From assembly GCF_000499525.1 (NCBI RefSeq), contig NZ_HG529275.1:34833-98832 (forward strand): a stretch of 64,000 nt of DNA, written 5' to 3'. This DNA is from Faecalimicrobium dakarense (GTDB lineage: Bacteria; Bacillota; Clostridia; Peptostreptococcales; Peptostreptococcaceae). A program made the position numbers and the translations under genes. Shown piece by piece: positions 8,410 to 17,877 of the stretch; position 1 is the first letter of the stretch; each line of letters starts with the position of its first letter. The notes under the pieces were generated by a model. That model saw nothing but the letters and a program-made list of their open reading frames with translations, was not told where the DNA came from and made no database searches.

Positions 8410-10295
8410 ATGGACTTAAATTTACTGGGAATAGATAGCAGTTTATTAAAAGATATTGAAGAAATAAAAAAAGTAATTAATATAAACTTTAGTGAAACTG
8501 GGGAAAAAATTCAAATAATAAAATTAGATGAAAATGAAGAATATGTTATACAAATAAGTAAAGGAACTATTAAATATAAAAACAAAAATCACTTATTTAG
8601 AGCTATATCGCTATATATACAATCAAGAGATAAAGAAAATTTCTTTATAGAAGAAAAATCATATATTAAACATATAGGACCAATGATAGATGCATCAAGA
8701 AACTCAGTTTATAAACCTGATAAAATAAAAGAACTTATGGTGAATATGGCAATACTAGGTTTAAATAGAATGATGCTATATACAGAAGATACCTATGAAA
8801 TTGAAAACTATAAATACTTTGGGTATCTAAGAGGAAAATATTCAAAAGAAGAGCTTAAAGAAATAGATGATTATGGATACAAGTTAGGAATAGAAGTTAT
8901 ACCATGCATACAAACATTAGCTCATTTAAAACAAACCTTAAAGTGGAGCTATGGAAACGAAATAAAAGATACAGAAGATGTTCTCCTGGTAGGAAAAAAG
9001 AAACCTACAAATTTATAGAATCAATGATAAAAAACTTAAAAGAATGCTTTAGAAGTAAAAATATACATATAGGAATGGATGAAGCCTTTGATTTAGGAAG
9101 GGGAGAATATCTAAATCAAAATGGATACGTTCATCATTATGATATTATGATAGAACATTTAAACCAAGTATGTGATATATGCAATAATTATAATTTTAAA
9201 CCTATGATGTGGGATGATATGTTTTTTAGAACAGGATCACCAAATGGATTTTATTATAATCAAGACACAGTAATAAGTAAAGAAGTAGCAAACTCCATTC
9301 CGAGTAATTTATCATTAGTTTATTGGGATTACTATCATAAAGATAAAAATATTTATAGAAAATTCTTTGATATAAGAAAAGTATTTAATAATAACTTAAT
9401 CTTTGCAGGGGGTATTTGGAAATGGTCGGGAATTACACCTTGCTATGATCAAACATTCAAATCTAGCAAAGAAGCTTTAATGGTTTGTAAAGAAGAAAAT
9501 ATCCAAGAAGTAATAATAACAGCTTGGGGTGATGACGGTGATGAAACTCCAATAGATACTATAATACCAGGACTTATTTTATTCGCTGAACATGCATATA
9601 ACGATGAGGTAAATATTAAGTGGATAAATGAAAGATGTAAATTTATAACTAATTTAGATTTAGAAGAATTCTTTAGTCTGCAAGAATTAGACAAACTTGA
9701 AGATGGAGATAAAGAAAATTTAAGATTTGTAAATCCGTCTAAATACTTATTATATCAAGATTTATTACTAGGAGCATTTGATAAGCATATAGAAAATATA
9801 GAGAATATAGAAAATCACTATGAATGTTTATCAAATAGATACCTAGAAATAGCAAATAGTAATGAAAAATATTTTAATATGTTTAAAATGTATTCTGATT
9901 TAGCTAAGGTACTTTCTATAAAATCTAATATAGGAATTAAGTTAAGAAAAGCTTATAAAAATAACGACCTAGAAAAGTTAAGTTATATATGTGAAAATAC
10001 ATTAAAAGATTTAAAAGAAAATATTAAAAACCTTCAAAACTCTTATAGAAATTTATGGTATAAAGACTGTAAAGGACAAGGATTTGAAGTAATAGATATA
10101 AGGCTTGGTGGAGTTAGCTCAAGAATAGACTCAACTATTTATAGGGTAAAGAGTTATATAAATAAAGAAATAAATGTAATTGAAGAATTAGAAGAAGAAA
10201 TATTATATTTCAATGAAGAATTTACAAAAGATTCACATCAAATAAATATTAATAGATACAAAGATATAGCAACTCAAAACATAATAAGCTGGTAA
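8410..10295 (+). pseudogene. GH20-like glycoside hydrolase (beta-hexosaminidase type), frameshifted
   Basis: The first 197 codons read a GH20-type N-terminus with the TIM-barrel start GPMIDASRNSVYKPDKIK and the PCIQTLAHL strand. The frame then shifts at an A6 run (8994-8999) and continues 1 base back to 10295. Adding one A there gives a 628-residue protein reading LLVGKKETYKFIE across the junction. The GH20 catalytic Asp-Glu pair is visible as HIGMDEAFDLG just after it. The family removes terminal GlcNAc/GalNAc from glycans by substrate-assisted catalysis. No signal peptide, so it would be cytoplasmic. Start: ATG 8410 has AAGGGGG at 6 bases; ATG 8404 abuts that site. First gene of the exopolysaccharide-like operon. 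Confidence 0.82.
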
Positions 10296-10363
10296 AATAA
10301 TAGGATTTATACAAAAATTAGATATTATTGTTTTATTAATAGTAATTTTTAGGGGGGATTGTA

Positions 10364-11188
10364 ATTAAAAAAAATAGAATTTTATTAATTATAGCGGTTA
10401 TATTAATACTTTTATATCAATGGAGTATGAAAAATGAAATAGAATATAGTATTTTTTCCTGGGACCCAGAAATATTATCCAGTGTCTATTTAGAAGATTA
10501 TTATGATATAATAAATGACTTAAAGATAAGAAAAATTTATCAAAATATTGATGGACTAAGTCATTCTAAAGTAGAAGAAACTATTAAATCCTTAAAAGAT
10601 AACACTAATGCAGACGTGTACAGTCTTACAGGGGATCCTACTTGGTATAGTAGTTCTAAAAATGTAATATCGATTTTGGATAATATCAATAATTATAATA
10701 TGTATGTAAATAAGAAACATCAAATTAATGGAATTGTTTTAGATATAGAACCATGGTCTTTATATAAAGATTGGGATAGAGAAGTGTACATAAAAACTAT
10801 TGAAGATATATACTCTTATGCAAAGAGTGTAAATATAAAAATAATAAACATAATTCCAACATGGCTAGATATAAAAGATATTGAGACAATAGTCAAAAAT
10901 AGTGATGAGATAGCTGTTATGAATTATAATATATCAAGTCCTATAGAAAATATAAAAGAAGAAATAGATATTTCAAAGAGATATAATAAAGAAATTAATG
11001 TAATTGCAGAAACACAGGCAGAGAATAAAAAATATGGAGTAGATAAAAATACAACATACTATTATCTAGGAAAAGATAGGCTAGATAAAGATTGGGAGAG
11101 TATAATTGATACTTATAAATACAAAAGAATAAGTTTCTCATACCATGACCTAAATAATATTATAAACTTTTTAGAGGGAGATGAATAA
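10364..11188 (+). CDS. Membrane-anchored TIM-barrel glycosidase-like protein with apparent ATT start
   Basis: The first in-frame ATG is at 10427, but the frame is open upstream and encodes a signal anchor (KKNRILLIIAVILILLYQW) beginning at ATT 10364, with a run of six G ending 6 bases before it. I therefore place the start at ATT 10364 (274 residues); a conservative start is 10427. The body has TIM-barrel features: GDPTWY, then GIVLDIEPW, a GH18/GH25-like catalytic-strand pattern with Asp and Glu, then IINIIPTW and AVMNYNIS. Predicted to act outside the cell on a polysaccharide. Its TAA overlaps the next ATG (TAATG), so translation is coupled to the GH5-like gene. The exact family is not known to me. 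Confidence 0.7.
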   Translation: MKKNRILLIIAVILILLYQWSMKNEIEYSIFSWDPEILSSVYLEDYYDIINDLKIRKIYQNIDGLSHSKVEETIKSLKDNTNADVYSLTGDPTWYSSSKNVISILDNINNYNMYVNKKHQINGIVLDIEPWSLYKDWDREVYIKTIEDIYSYAKSVNIKIINIIPTWLDIKDIETIVKNSDEIAVMNYNISSPIENIKEEIDISKRYNKEINVIAETQAENKKYGVDKNTTYYYLGKDRLDKDWESIIDTYKYKRISFSYHDLNNIINFLEGDE

Positions 11189-13298
11189 TGAAAAAATACT
11201 TATCATTTTGTACTGTTATATTAATATTAATACTTGGAATTTATAATTATTCATATTTATTAAGAAATAAACTAAATACTAATTTAGATACAGAACTAAA
11301 TATAAAACAAGTATCTAGAACTAATAATGAGAACATTGAAATTTATAAAAATGGAAAATGGGAAAAAACTTTTTTAAAAGGTGTTAACATAGGAGCTAGT
11401 AAACCTGGATACTTCCCTGGCGAATTTGGAATAACAAAGACTATTTAAGATGGTTTAAGCATATAAAAGAAATGAACTCAAATGTAATAAGGGTATATAC
11501 TTTACAGATGCCAGAATTTTATGAAGCTTTATATGAATTTAACAGATATGAAAAAGAGCCTTTATATATAATGCATGGAGTTTGGATAGATGAAGAGTTA
11601 ATGTTAAAAAAAATGAATGCATTTGACAAAAGTGTAATAGAAAGTTTTAAACATGAAATAACTCAGGTTATAGATGTTATTCATGGAAATGCAAAAATAG
11701 AAAAAAAATCAGGTAGAGGATTTGGAGATTATAAGTATGATATATCTCCGTATTTAGTTGGATACATTTTAGGTATAGAGTGGGATTCAAGCTTTGTAGA
11801 AGAAACAAACAATAAAAATAAGAATATGAAAGATTATAATGGTATGTATGTATATACTGAAAATGCTAATCCAATAGAAATATTCTTTGCAGATGTTGCT
11901 GAAAATACTATAAAATATGAAGAAACTAATTATAATATGCAAAAACCAATAGCATTTACTAACTGGTTAACAACTGATGTAATAGAACATAAAAATGATA
12001 TGGATGAAGCAAATCGTATAGGAGATATAGACACTGATAAGATAAAGCAAACAAATAGATATAAAAGTGGGTTGTTTGCATCATACCATGTATATCCATA
12101 TTACCCAGACTTTTTAAACTATGACTCTAAATATGCAGATTTTGTAGATGAAAATGGTAAAAAAAATTCATATAAAGCATATTTAAAAGATTTAAAAAAA
12201 TATCATAATGTTCCAGTTATAGTTTCGGAATTTGGTGTTCCAGAATCTAGAGGTATAACTCATGAAGACTTAAGTAGAGGATTTAACCAAGGACTAATAA
12301 ATGAAAATCAGCAAGGCCAAATGAATAAGGAAATGCTTAATGACATAGTTGATGAAGGTTATGCAGGAGCAATAGTATTTTCATGGCAAGATGAGTGGTT
12401 TAAAAGAACTTGGAATACCATGGATATAGATGACAGTAATTCTAGAGCTTATTGGGCAGATAAAATGACAAATGAGCAATTCTTTGGGCTTTTATCATTT
12501 GATCCAGGTAAAAATAAGCAAACAGTATATATAGATGGAAAAGTAAACGATTGGTCAAAACGTAATATAATATCAGAAAATAATGATATTAAGTTGTATG
12601 CTAAAAGTGATGAACAATATTTATACTTAAGAATAAATAAAAAAGATCTAGATTTATTTAAAGAAGATATAATAATACCTTTAGATATAACACCTAACTC
12701 AGGTAGTTATACTATAAATAACTATAATACTAAATTTAATAAAAAGGCAGATTTTGTAATAGAAATAAAAAATAAAGAAGATGCAAAAATTGTAGTAAAT
12801 GATTACTACAATGTAAATGACTTTTTATTTAGAAATGATATAAAAGACAATAAAAATGAAAATAGATTTGATACTGTAAAACAAGTTATTTTAGGAGAAT
12901 CTGAAATACCAAATACTAACCAAGTTATAGACGTTAAAGAAGTTGAAGTTGGAAATTTAACTTATGGAAACTCGAATCCAAAGTCTAAAGACTATAATTC
13001 TTTAGCTGACTTTATTGTAAGTAAAGATGATATTGAAATTAGAATACCATGGTTAATGCTGAATATATCTAATCCAGCAAAAAAATTAATTATTGATGAT
13101 TTTAATGAAAAAAGAGAAATAAAACATATAGAAATAGATGGAATAAATTCAGGGGCTTATATAATTAGCAACAATAAACTTATAAATAGTGTAGAGATGA
13201 AAAAATATAACTGGAATAAGTGGGACATGCCTAGATACCATGAAAGATTAAAACAATCATATTACATTATGAAAGACGCTTTTAAAGAAATTAAATAA
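11188..13298 (+). pseudogene. Secreted or anchored GH5-like glycoside hydrolase, frameshifted
   Basis: The N-terminus has a signal anchor (residues 2-26), then KGVNIGASKPGYFPGEFGITK, and stops at a TAA at 11446. The same protein resumes one base back as DYLRWFKHIKEMNSNVIRVY. Adding one A to the AAA at 11436-11438 restores 703 residues. GH5/clan A features follow: a VIRVYTLQMPEFYEAL strand, GIEWDSS, and VIVSEFGVPESRG, where the Glu is the likely nucleophile. The C-terminal third (from about residue 440) is beta-rich, resembling a carbohydrate-binding or DOMON-like domain. It shares an operon with a processive synthase, so trimming or remodelling of the exopolysaccharide is likely. It is translationally coupled to the upstream gene. 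Confidence 0.8.
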
Positions 13299-13316
13299 AA
13301 ATGAGGAGATATTTAA

Positions 13317-14450
13317 GTGATAGATATATTATTTTATACAATATTCATATTTATATATTATATTTTATGCATATACATGTATATACTATATGACTACAAT
13401 AAAGATAAATTTATAAATTTAAAAGTAAAAAAATTAGATAAAAAGTTAAAGATACTAATTATAAATGAATTAAAGTTCTATAAAGAAGAGAAATTGATAA
13501 ATGAAGAAAATATAAAAAAAATAAAAAATAAAATGAATAGAGAAGTAAATAGAAAATATATAGTAAATTTGTTAAAAGATGAATTGTTAAAAGATAAAAA
13601 TAATGTAGTAGATTTTCTAGAAAAATCTAAACTAAGTGATGAAATTTTAAAAGTAACAGATAAAGATGAATTTACTAGGGTAGAAAAGATAAGAACTATA
13701 GGAGATTTTTGTATTAAGGATAAAGACAGATATTTATTAGAATGTTGTAAATCTCAGTCAATTTATATTCAAATAAATGCCCTAGATAGTTTAAGACAAA
13801 CTGGTAACTTAAAAAGTTATATAATAGGTTTAAGATATATAATTGGTTCTGATACATTGATAAATGAAAGAGTTTTAATAGACAATATAAATAAATACAG
13901 TGAAACAAATAAAGAAATTAATAATTATTTAATAGAAGAGATGAAAAATAAAGATGTTAACTTAAATAAAATAATAATGACTCACTTTACAAGTATAAAG
14001 TATGATGAGGCTAAAGATGAAGTTTTTAATTTGCTTAATGAAGAATTTTTATCAAAAGAGATAAAGTTATCTTGTATAAAATATTTCATAAGAATAAAGT
14101 ACAATAAATCGAAAAAGTTACTACTGAATTTATTATTTGACAAAGAGTGGGAAGTAAGAAATTTAAGTGCAATAGCTTTAAAAAATTATAAAAATAAAGA
14201 GGTTATAGATAGTTTAAAAAAATCTATAAAAGATGAAAACTGGTACGTAAGACAAAGTAGTGCAAGAAGTTTATATTTATTAAATGATGATGATAAAAAT
14301 CTTTTAGATATTATAAAAGGAAATGATAAATATGCTTCAGACTCTATATTAAATGTTTTATCAGAGGAAAATAAATTAGATGAGTATATTTTAGACTTAA
14401 AACTAGATGAAAATAAAGTAAAAGAAAGTTTAGAATTAAGCATTAGCTAG
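13317..14450 (+). CDS. HEAT-repeat protein with N-terminal membrane helix
   Basis: 377 residues from a GTG start with GAGGAG about 8 bases upstream. One N-terminal hydrophobic helix (residues 3-25, IDILFYTIFIFIYYILC) anchors it, followed by about 100 charged residues and then repeated helical pairs. The C-terminal repeats have the HEAT signature: WEVRNLSAIALKNYKNKEV and WYVRQSSARSLYLLNDDD, with conserved Trp-x-Val-Arg. HEAT arrays are protein-interaction scaffolds. Lying 18 bases after the GH5-like gene and 13 bases before the synthase gene, it probably organises or regulates the synthase complex on the cytoplasmic face. Confidence 0.75.
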   Translation: MIDILFYTIFIFIYYILCIYMYILYDYNKDKFINLKVKKLDKKLKILIINELKFYKEEKLINEENIKKIKNKMNREVNRKYIVNLLKDELLKDKNNVVDFLEKSKLSDEILKVTDKDEFTRVEKIRTIGDFCIKDKDRYLLECCKSQSIYIQINALDSLRQTGNLKSYIIGLRYIIGSDTLINERVLIDNINKYSETNKEINNYLIEEMKNKDVNLNKIIMTHFTSIKYDEAKDEVFNLLNEEFLSKEIKLSCIKYFIRIKYNKSKKLLLNLLFDKEWEVRNLSAIALKNYKNKEVIDSLKKSIKDENWYVRQSSARSLYLLNDDDKNLLDIIKGNDKYASDSILNVLSEENKLDEYILDLKLDENKVKESLELSIS

Positions 14451-14463
14451 GGGGATATTAAAT

Positions 14464-15864
14464 ATGATATTTGAAAACGTAATAATTATAACTGATTATA
14501 TAGCTTTAGTATACTCGCTTATGATGTATATAGTATTCTTTATATTTGTTATTTCATCAGCGTTAAGCTTTAGTAAATATATAAAATCTAGAGAAGCAAT
14601 AAGCCAGTTAAATCTAGATGACTCATCTGAATATATACCAGTATCATTAATAGTACCATCATACAATGAGGAAGTTACTATAGTAAGTACAATTGAGTCT
14701 TTAATATCACTTAATTATGAAGAGTATGAAATAATAATAGTTAATGATGGGTCTACTGATAACACTTTAGAGATTTTAAAAAAAGAATATAATTTAAACT
14801 TAATATATAAGCCCATGAAGAAAATAATAGACACAAAAGATATAAAAGGTGTTTATAAAGGTAGAATACGAAATAAAGACATAATTCTTATAGACAAAGA
14901 AAATGGAGGAAAAGCAGATGCTTTAAATGTTGGAATAAACTACTCTAAATATCCAGTATTTGTCTCAATAGATGCAGATTCATTGTTAGAAAAAAATGCA
15001 ATACAAAAGATAATTATACCTTTTATGGAAAATAAAAAGACCGTTGCAGTCGGTGGAAATATAAAAATTTCTAATTTTATTGAAATAATAGATGGAGAAG
15101 TTATAAATCACAATAAATTAAAAGGAATATTAATACCATTTCAAATTATTGAGTATTTAAGGGCTTTTTTAACCAATCGTATGGCTTGGAATTCATTAAA
15201 TATGAATTTAATAATATCAGGTGCATTTGGAGCATTTAACAAGAAAATAGTAACTGAAGTTGGAGGGTATAAAACTAACACTGTTGGTGAAGATATGGAG
15301 TTAGTAATGAGAATTCATAAATATTTTTTAAATAAAAAAGAAAAATATTACATAGCATTTGCTCCAGATGCTAACTGTTATACTCAAACACCAGACACTT
15401 TAAAAGGTTTAAAAACCCAAAGAAGAAGGTGGCAAATGGGACTTATACAAAGTATAAATAATCATAAAGATATGTTTATAGATAAAAAATGGTTTTTAGC
15501 AAAGTCCTATTTTATATTCTTTGAATTAATTACTCCGATATTAGAGTTGTTTGGAATGGTAATAATAACAATTTCATTTTTCATAGGGTTAATCAATTTA
15601 GATTTCTTATTAATATATTATTTAACAATAATGATATATTCAACATTAGTATCTATATCAGCGATATTATTAGATATATATGTATTTAAAGAAAATATAA
15701 ATATTAAAATTACTACAAAGTTAATTGTATTATCTATATTTGAAAGTATTGGATATAGGCAATTAATAAGCTTATACAGAATATCTGCTTTCATAGGATA
15801 TAGCAAGAATAAGCATAAATGGGGAAGTATAAAAAGAAAAGTTCAAAACAAAACTACGGCATAA
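14464..15864 (+). CDS. Processive family 2 glycosyltransferase (exopolysaccharide synthase)
   Basis: 466 residues. N-terminal membrane helix (about 14-36), cytoplasmic GT2 domain and three C-terminal membrane segments (about 345-440). The synthase signature is complete: SYNEE, VNDGSTDNT (first Asp), SIDADS (DxD), GEDMEL (catalytic Asp region) and QRRRW for binding the growing chain. This D, DxD, D, Q(R/Q)xRW set defines BcsA/PgaC/HasA-type enzymes that polymerise and export a polysaccharide through the membrane. The GH20-like partner hints at an amino-sugar polymer, but the product cannot be told from sequence. Last gene of the operon; a strong terminator follows 2 bases later. Confidence 0.88.
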   Translation: MIFENVIIITDYIALVYSLMMYIVFFIFVISSALSFSKYIKSREAISQLNLDDSSEYIPVSLIVPSYNEEVTIVSTIESLISLNYEEYEIIIVNDGSTDNTLEILKKEYNLNLIYKPMKKIIDTKDIKGVYKGRIRNKDIILIDKENGGKADALNVGINYSKYPVFVSIDADSLLEKNAIQKIIIPFMENKKTVAVGGNIKISNFIEIIDGEVINHNKLKGILIPFQIIEYLRAFLTNRMAWNSLNMNLIISGAFGAFNKKIVTEVGGYKTNTVGEDMELVMRIHKYFLNKKEKYYIAFAPDANCYTQTPDTLKGLKTQRRRWQMGLIQSINNHKDMFIDKKWFLAKSYFIFFELITPILELFGMVIITISFFIGLINLDFLLIYYLTIMIYSTLVSISAILLDIYVFKENINIKITTKLIVLSIFESIGYRQLISLYRISAFIGYSKNKHKWGSIKRKVQNKTTA

Positions 15865-15865
15865 T

Positions 15866-15897
15866 AAAAAAGAAGGAGATAACTCCTTCTTTTTTAT
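15866..15897 (+). terminator. Strong intrinsic terminator of the exopolysaccharide operon
   Basis: AAAAAAGAAGGAG and CTCCTTCTTTTTT form a 13-bp stem with a 4-base loop. Confidence 0.9.
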
Positions 15898-15909
15898 TTA
15901 AAAAAATAC

Positions 15910-15972
15910 TTGCATTACAACCGTACTATTAATATAATACAGTTATAAGCTGTACTACTGAACTAGTACGGT
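15910..15972 (+). promoter_or_regulatory. Promoter and operator of the GntR-ABC operon
   Basis: TTGCAT (15910-15915), a 17-base spacer and TATAAT (15933-15938) form an excellent sigma-A promoter. ACCGTACTA (15920-15928) in the spacer and TAGTACGGT (15964-15972) downstream are perfect inverted copies, with another TGTACTA-like half at 15951-15957. This arrangement fits autorepression by the GntR/YtrA-type regulator encoded 18 bases further on. Confidence 0.8.
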
Positions 15973-15989
15973 AATACGGAGGTGATTGC

Positions 15990-16346
15990 ATGAACTTTAA
16001 AGCTAATGACAGAGAACCAGTTTATATTCAAATTATAAGATTCATAAAACAAAAGATTGTAAGAGGTGAATTAAACCCAGGAGATATTATACCTTCAAGA
16101 AGGGAAATGGCAGTAAACATAAAGGTAAATCCAAATACAGTACAAAAATCATACAAGGAGATGGAAGAAATGGGGATTATAGATACAGTTAAAAGTTATC
16201 AAAGTAGTATAACTACTAACACAGAAATTATAAACAAGATAAAATATGATCTTATAGACGAATCTATGGAAGTTTTTATAGAAAATATGAAAGCAATAAA
16301 TGTAAATAAGGAAGAAATTTTAAAAATAATAAATGATAGATACTAG
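15990..16346 (+). CDS. GntR family regulator, YtrA type
   Basis: 118 residues. A winged helix-turn-helix covers residues 8-75 (PVYIQIIRFIKQKIVRGEL, GDIIPSRREMA, VNPNTVQKSYKEMEEMGI), which is the GntR signature. Only about 40 residues follow, so there is no large effector domain; this short form is the YtrA subfamily, which usually represses the ABC transporter encoded next to it. An inverted-repeat operator sits in its own promoter. Start ATG has GGAGGTGAT 5 bases upstream. It is followed after 11 bases by the ABC ATPase gene. Confidence 0.9.
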   Translation: MNFKANDREPVYIQIIRFIKQKIVRGELNPGDIIPSRREMAVNIKVNPNTVQKSYKEMEEMGIIDTVKSYQSSITTNTEIINKIKYDLIDESMEVFIENMKAINVNKEEILKIINDRY

Positions 16347-16357
16347 GGGGAAGTATT

Positions 16358-17050
16358 GTGATAGAAATTAAAAATATATATAAAAAGTATAAAAAGGTTA
16401 AAGCCCTTGATGGTGTATCTTTTAATATACACGAAGGGAAAATAACTTGCTTACTTGGAATAAATGGGGTAGGAAAATCAACTACATTAAAAGCTATAGC
16501 TGGTCTTATCAATATAGATAGTGGAGAAATACTTATAGATGGAGAAAAATTAAACCACAATACATATAACAAAATATCCTTTGTGCCAGATGTAGATAAT
16601 CACTTTGCACAGTTTACAATAAAAGAGAGTTTTGAATTTATGAAAGAATTTTATAAAAATTGGGATGATAATAAAGCTTATGAAATGCTTGAGTTATTCA
16701 ATTTAAGTGATGATAAAGAAATATCAAAACTTTCAAAAGGAAATATTGCAAGAGTTAAAATAATAATAGGATTTGCACAAAATGCAAAATATACCTTACT
16801 TGACGAACCTTTTTCTGGAATCGATATATTTAAAAGAGAAGAATTTTTAGGGGTAATGACAAAATATATAAGCGATGAACAAAGTATAGTATTAACTACT
16901 CATGAAATATCAGAAATTGAAATGTTAGCAGATGATGTAGTACTTATAGATGAGGGGAAAGTACAGCTAATATTTAATGCAGAAGAAACTCGTGAAGAAG
17001 AAGGAAAGTCTATAATAGATAAAATGAGGGAGGTATATCAAGGTGAGTAA
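16358..17050 (+). CDS. ABC transporter ATP-binding protein
   Basis: 230 residues from GTG with an AGGGGG site. Walker A is GINGVGKST, Walker B is YTLLDEP, the H-loop is TTHE. The signature loop is LSKGN rather than LSGGQ, a variant common in YtrB/EcsA-like exporters controlled by GntR proteins. It would power the permease encoded next, whose GTG start overlaps its last codons by 8 bases. Substrate unknown; relatives export antimicrobial peptides or respond to cell-wall antibiotics. Confidence 0.9.
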   Translation: MIEIKNIYKKYKKVKALDGVSFNIHEGKITCLLGINGVGKSTTLKAIAGLINIDSGEILIDGEKLNHNTYNKISFVPDVDNHFAQFTIKESFEFMKEFYKNWDDNKAYEMLELFNLSDDKEISKLSKGNIARVKIIIGFAQNAKYTLLDEPFSGIDIFKREEFLGVMTKYISDEQSIVLTTHEISEIEMLADDVVLIDEGKVQLIFNAEETREEEGKSIIDKMREVYQGE

Positions 17051-17867
17051 TATATTAACTTTATATAATATGGAATTTAAACGAATATACAAATTATATT
17101 TTGGTCTAATAGTTGTACTATTTCTAGGAAATATAGTAAGTATAGGCTTAGGTATTTATGATACTATGAGGCATATGAATAGAAATCAAATGATACCGGT
17201 AGATTTTAATATATTTAAAACTTATATAAATGAAGATTACGTAAAAGGATTTGCGATTGATCAAATACATGTTTTTAGTAGCGTTGTTCTTGGTATTGCA
17301 GTTTTAAGCTGTTTAATATATGCACTTGTTATATGGTATAGAGATTACTACTCAAGAAGTAAGACTATATGTGCATTACTTACATTACCTCAAAAGCGAT
17401 TTAACATTTATTTAGCAAAACTTTTAACAATACTTGTTATGATTTATGGAATAATAGTTAGCCAAGTGTTATTTTGGTATATTGATACTATTATACTAAA
17501 AATAATTACAGTAGCTAATATAGATGGGTTTACAAATATATTCTCAAATATGATGAATAATAATTCAGGATTAAACTTAATACCACCATATATTATTGAC
17601 TTCTTAATGATAAATATATTTGGAGTATTACTTTCAGTAGTAGTTATATTTACAGGAGTACTTATTGAAAGGTCATATAAAAGAAAAGGAATAGTATTTG
17701 GGATATTATACATATTTTTATCATTAATAGTATATGGATACTTGCTAATAAAGTATGTAAGTTACTCAGACCAAGCATTACAAATTAGTTTAATATATTA
17801 CATAGCACTATTTGTTTTATCAATATTTATATCTTATAAATTGATAAATTCAAAAATATCTTTATAG
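17043..17867 (+). CDS. ABC-2 type permease
   Basis: 274 residues with about six hydrophobic segments (near residues 15-37, 80-100, 130-153, 185-205, 217-238 and 245-265), fitting the ABC-2/YtrC-like permease fold. The start GTG lies inside the ATPase gene, so the two are translationally coupled. It should form the membrane channel of the exporter. The substrate cannot be deduced. Confidence 0.85.
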   Translation: MSNILTLYNMEFKRIYKLYFGLIVVLFLGNIVSIGLGIYDTMRHMNRNQMIPVDFNIFKTYINEDYVKGFAIDQIHVFSSVVLGIAVLSCLIYALVIWYRDYYSRSKTICALLTLPQKRFNIYLAKLLTILVMIYGIIVSQVLFWYIDTIILKIITVANIDGFTNIFSNMMNNNSGLNLIPPYIIDFLMINIFGVLLSVVVIFTGVLIERSYKRKGIVFGILYIFLSLIVYGYLLIKYVSYSDQALQISLIYYIALFVLSIFISYKLINSKISL

Positions 17868-17877
17868 GGGGTATGAT

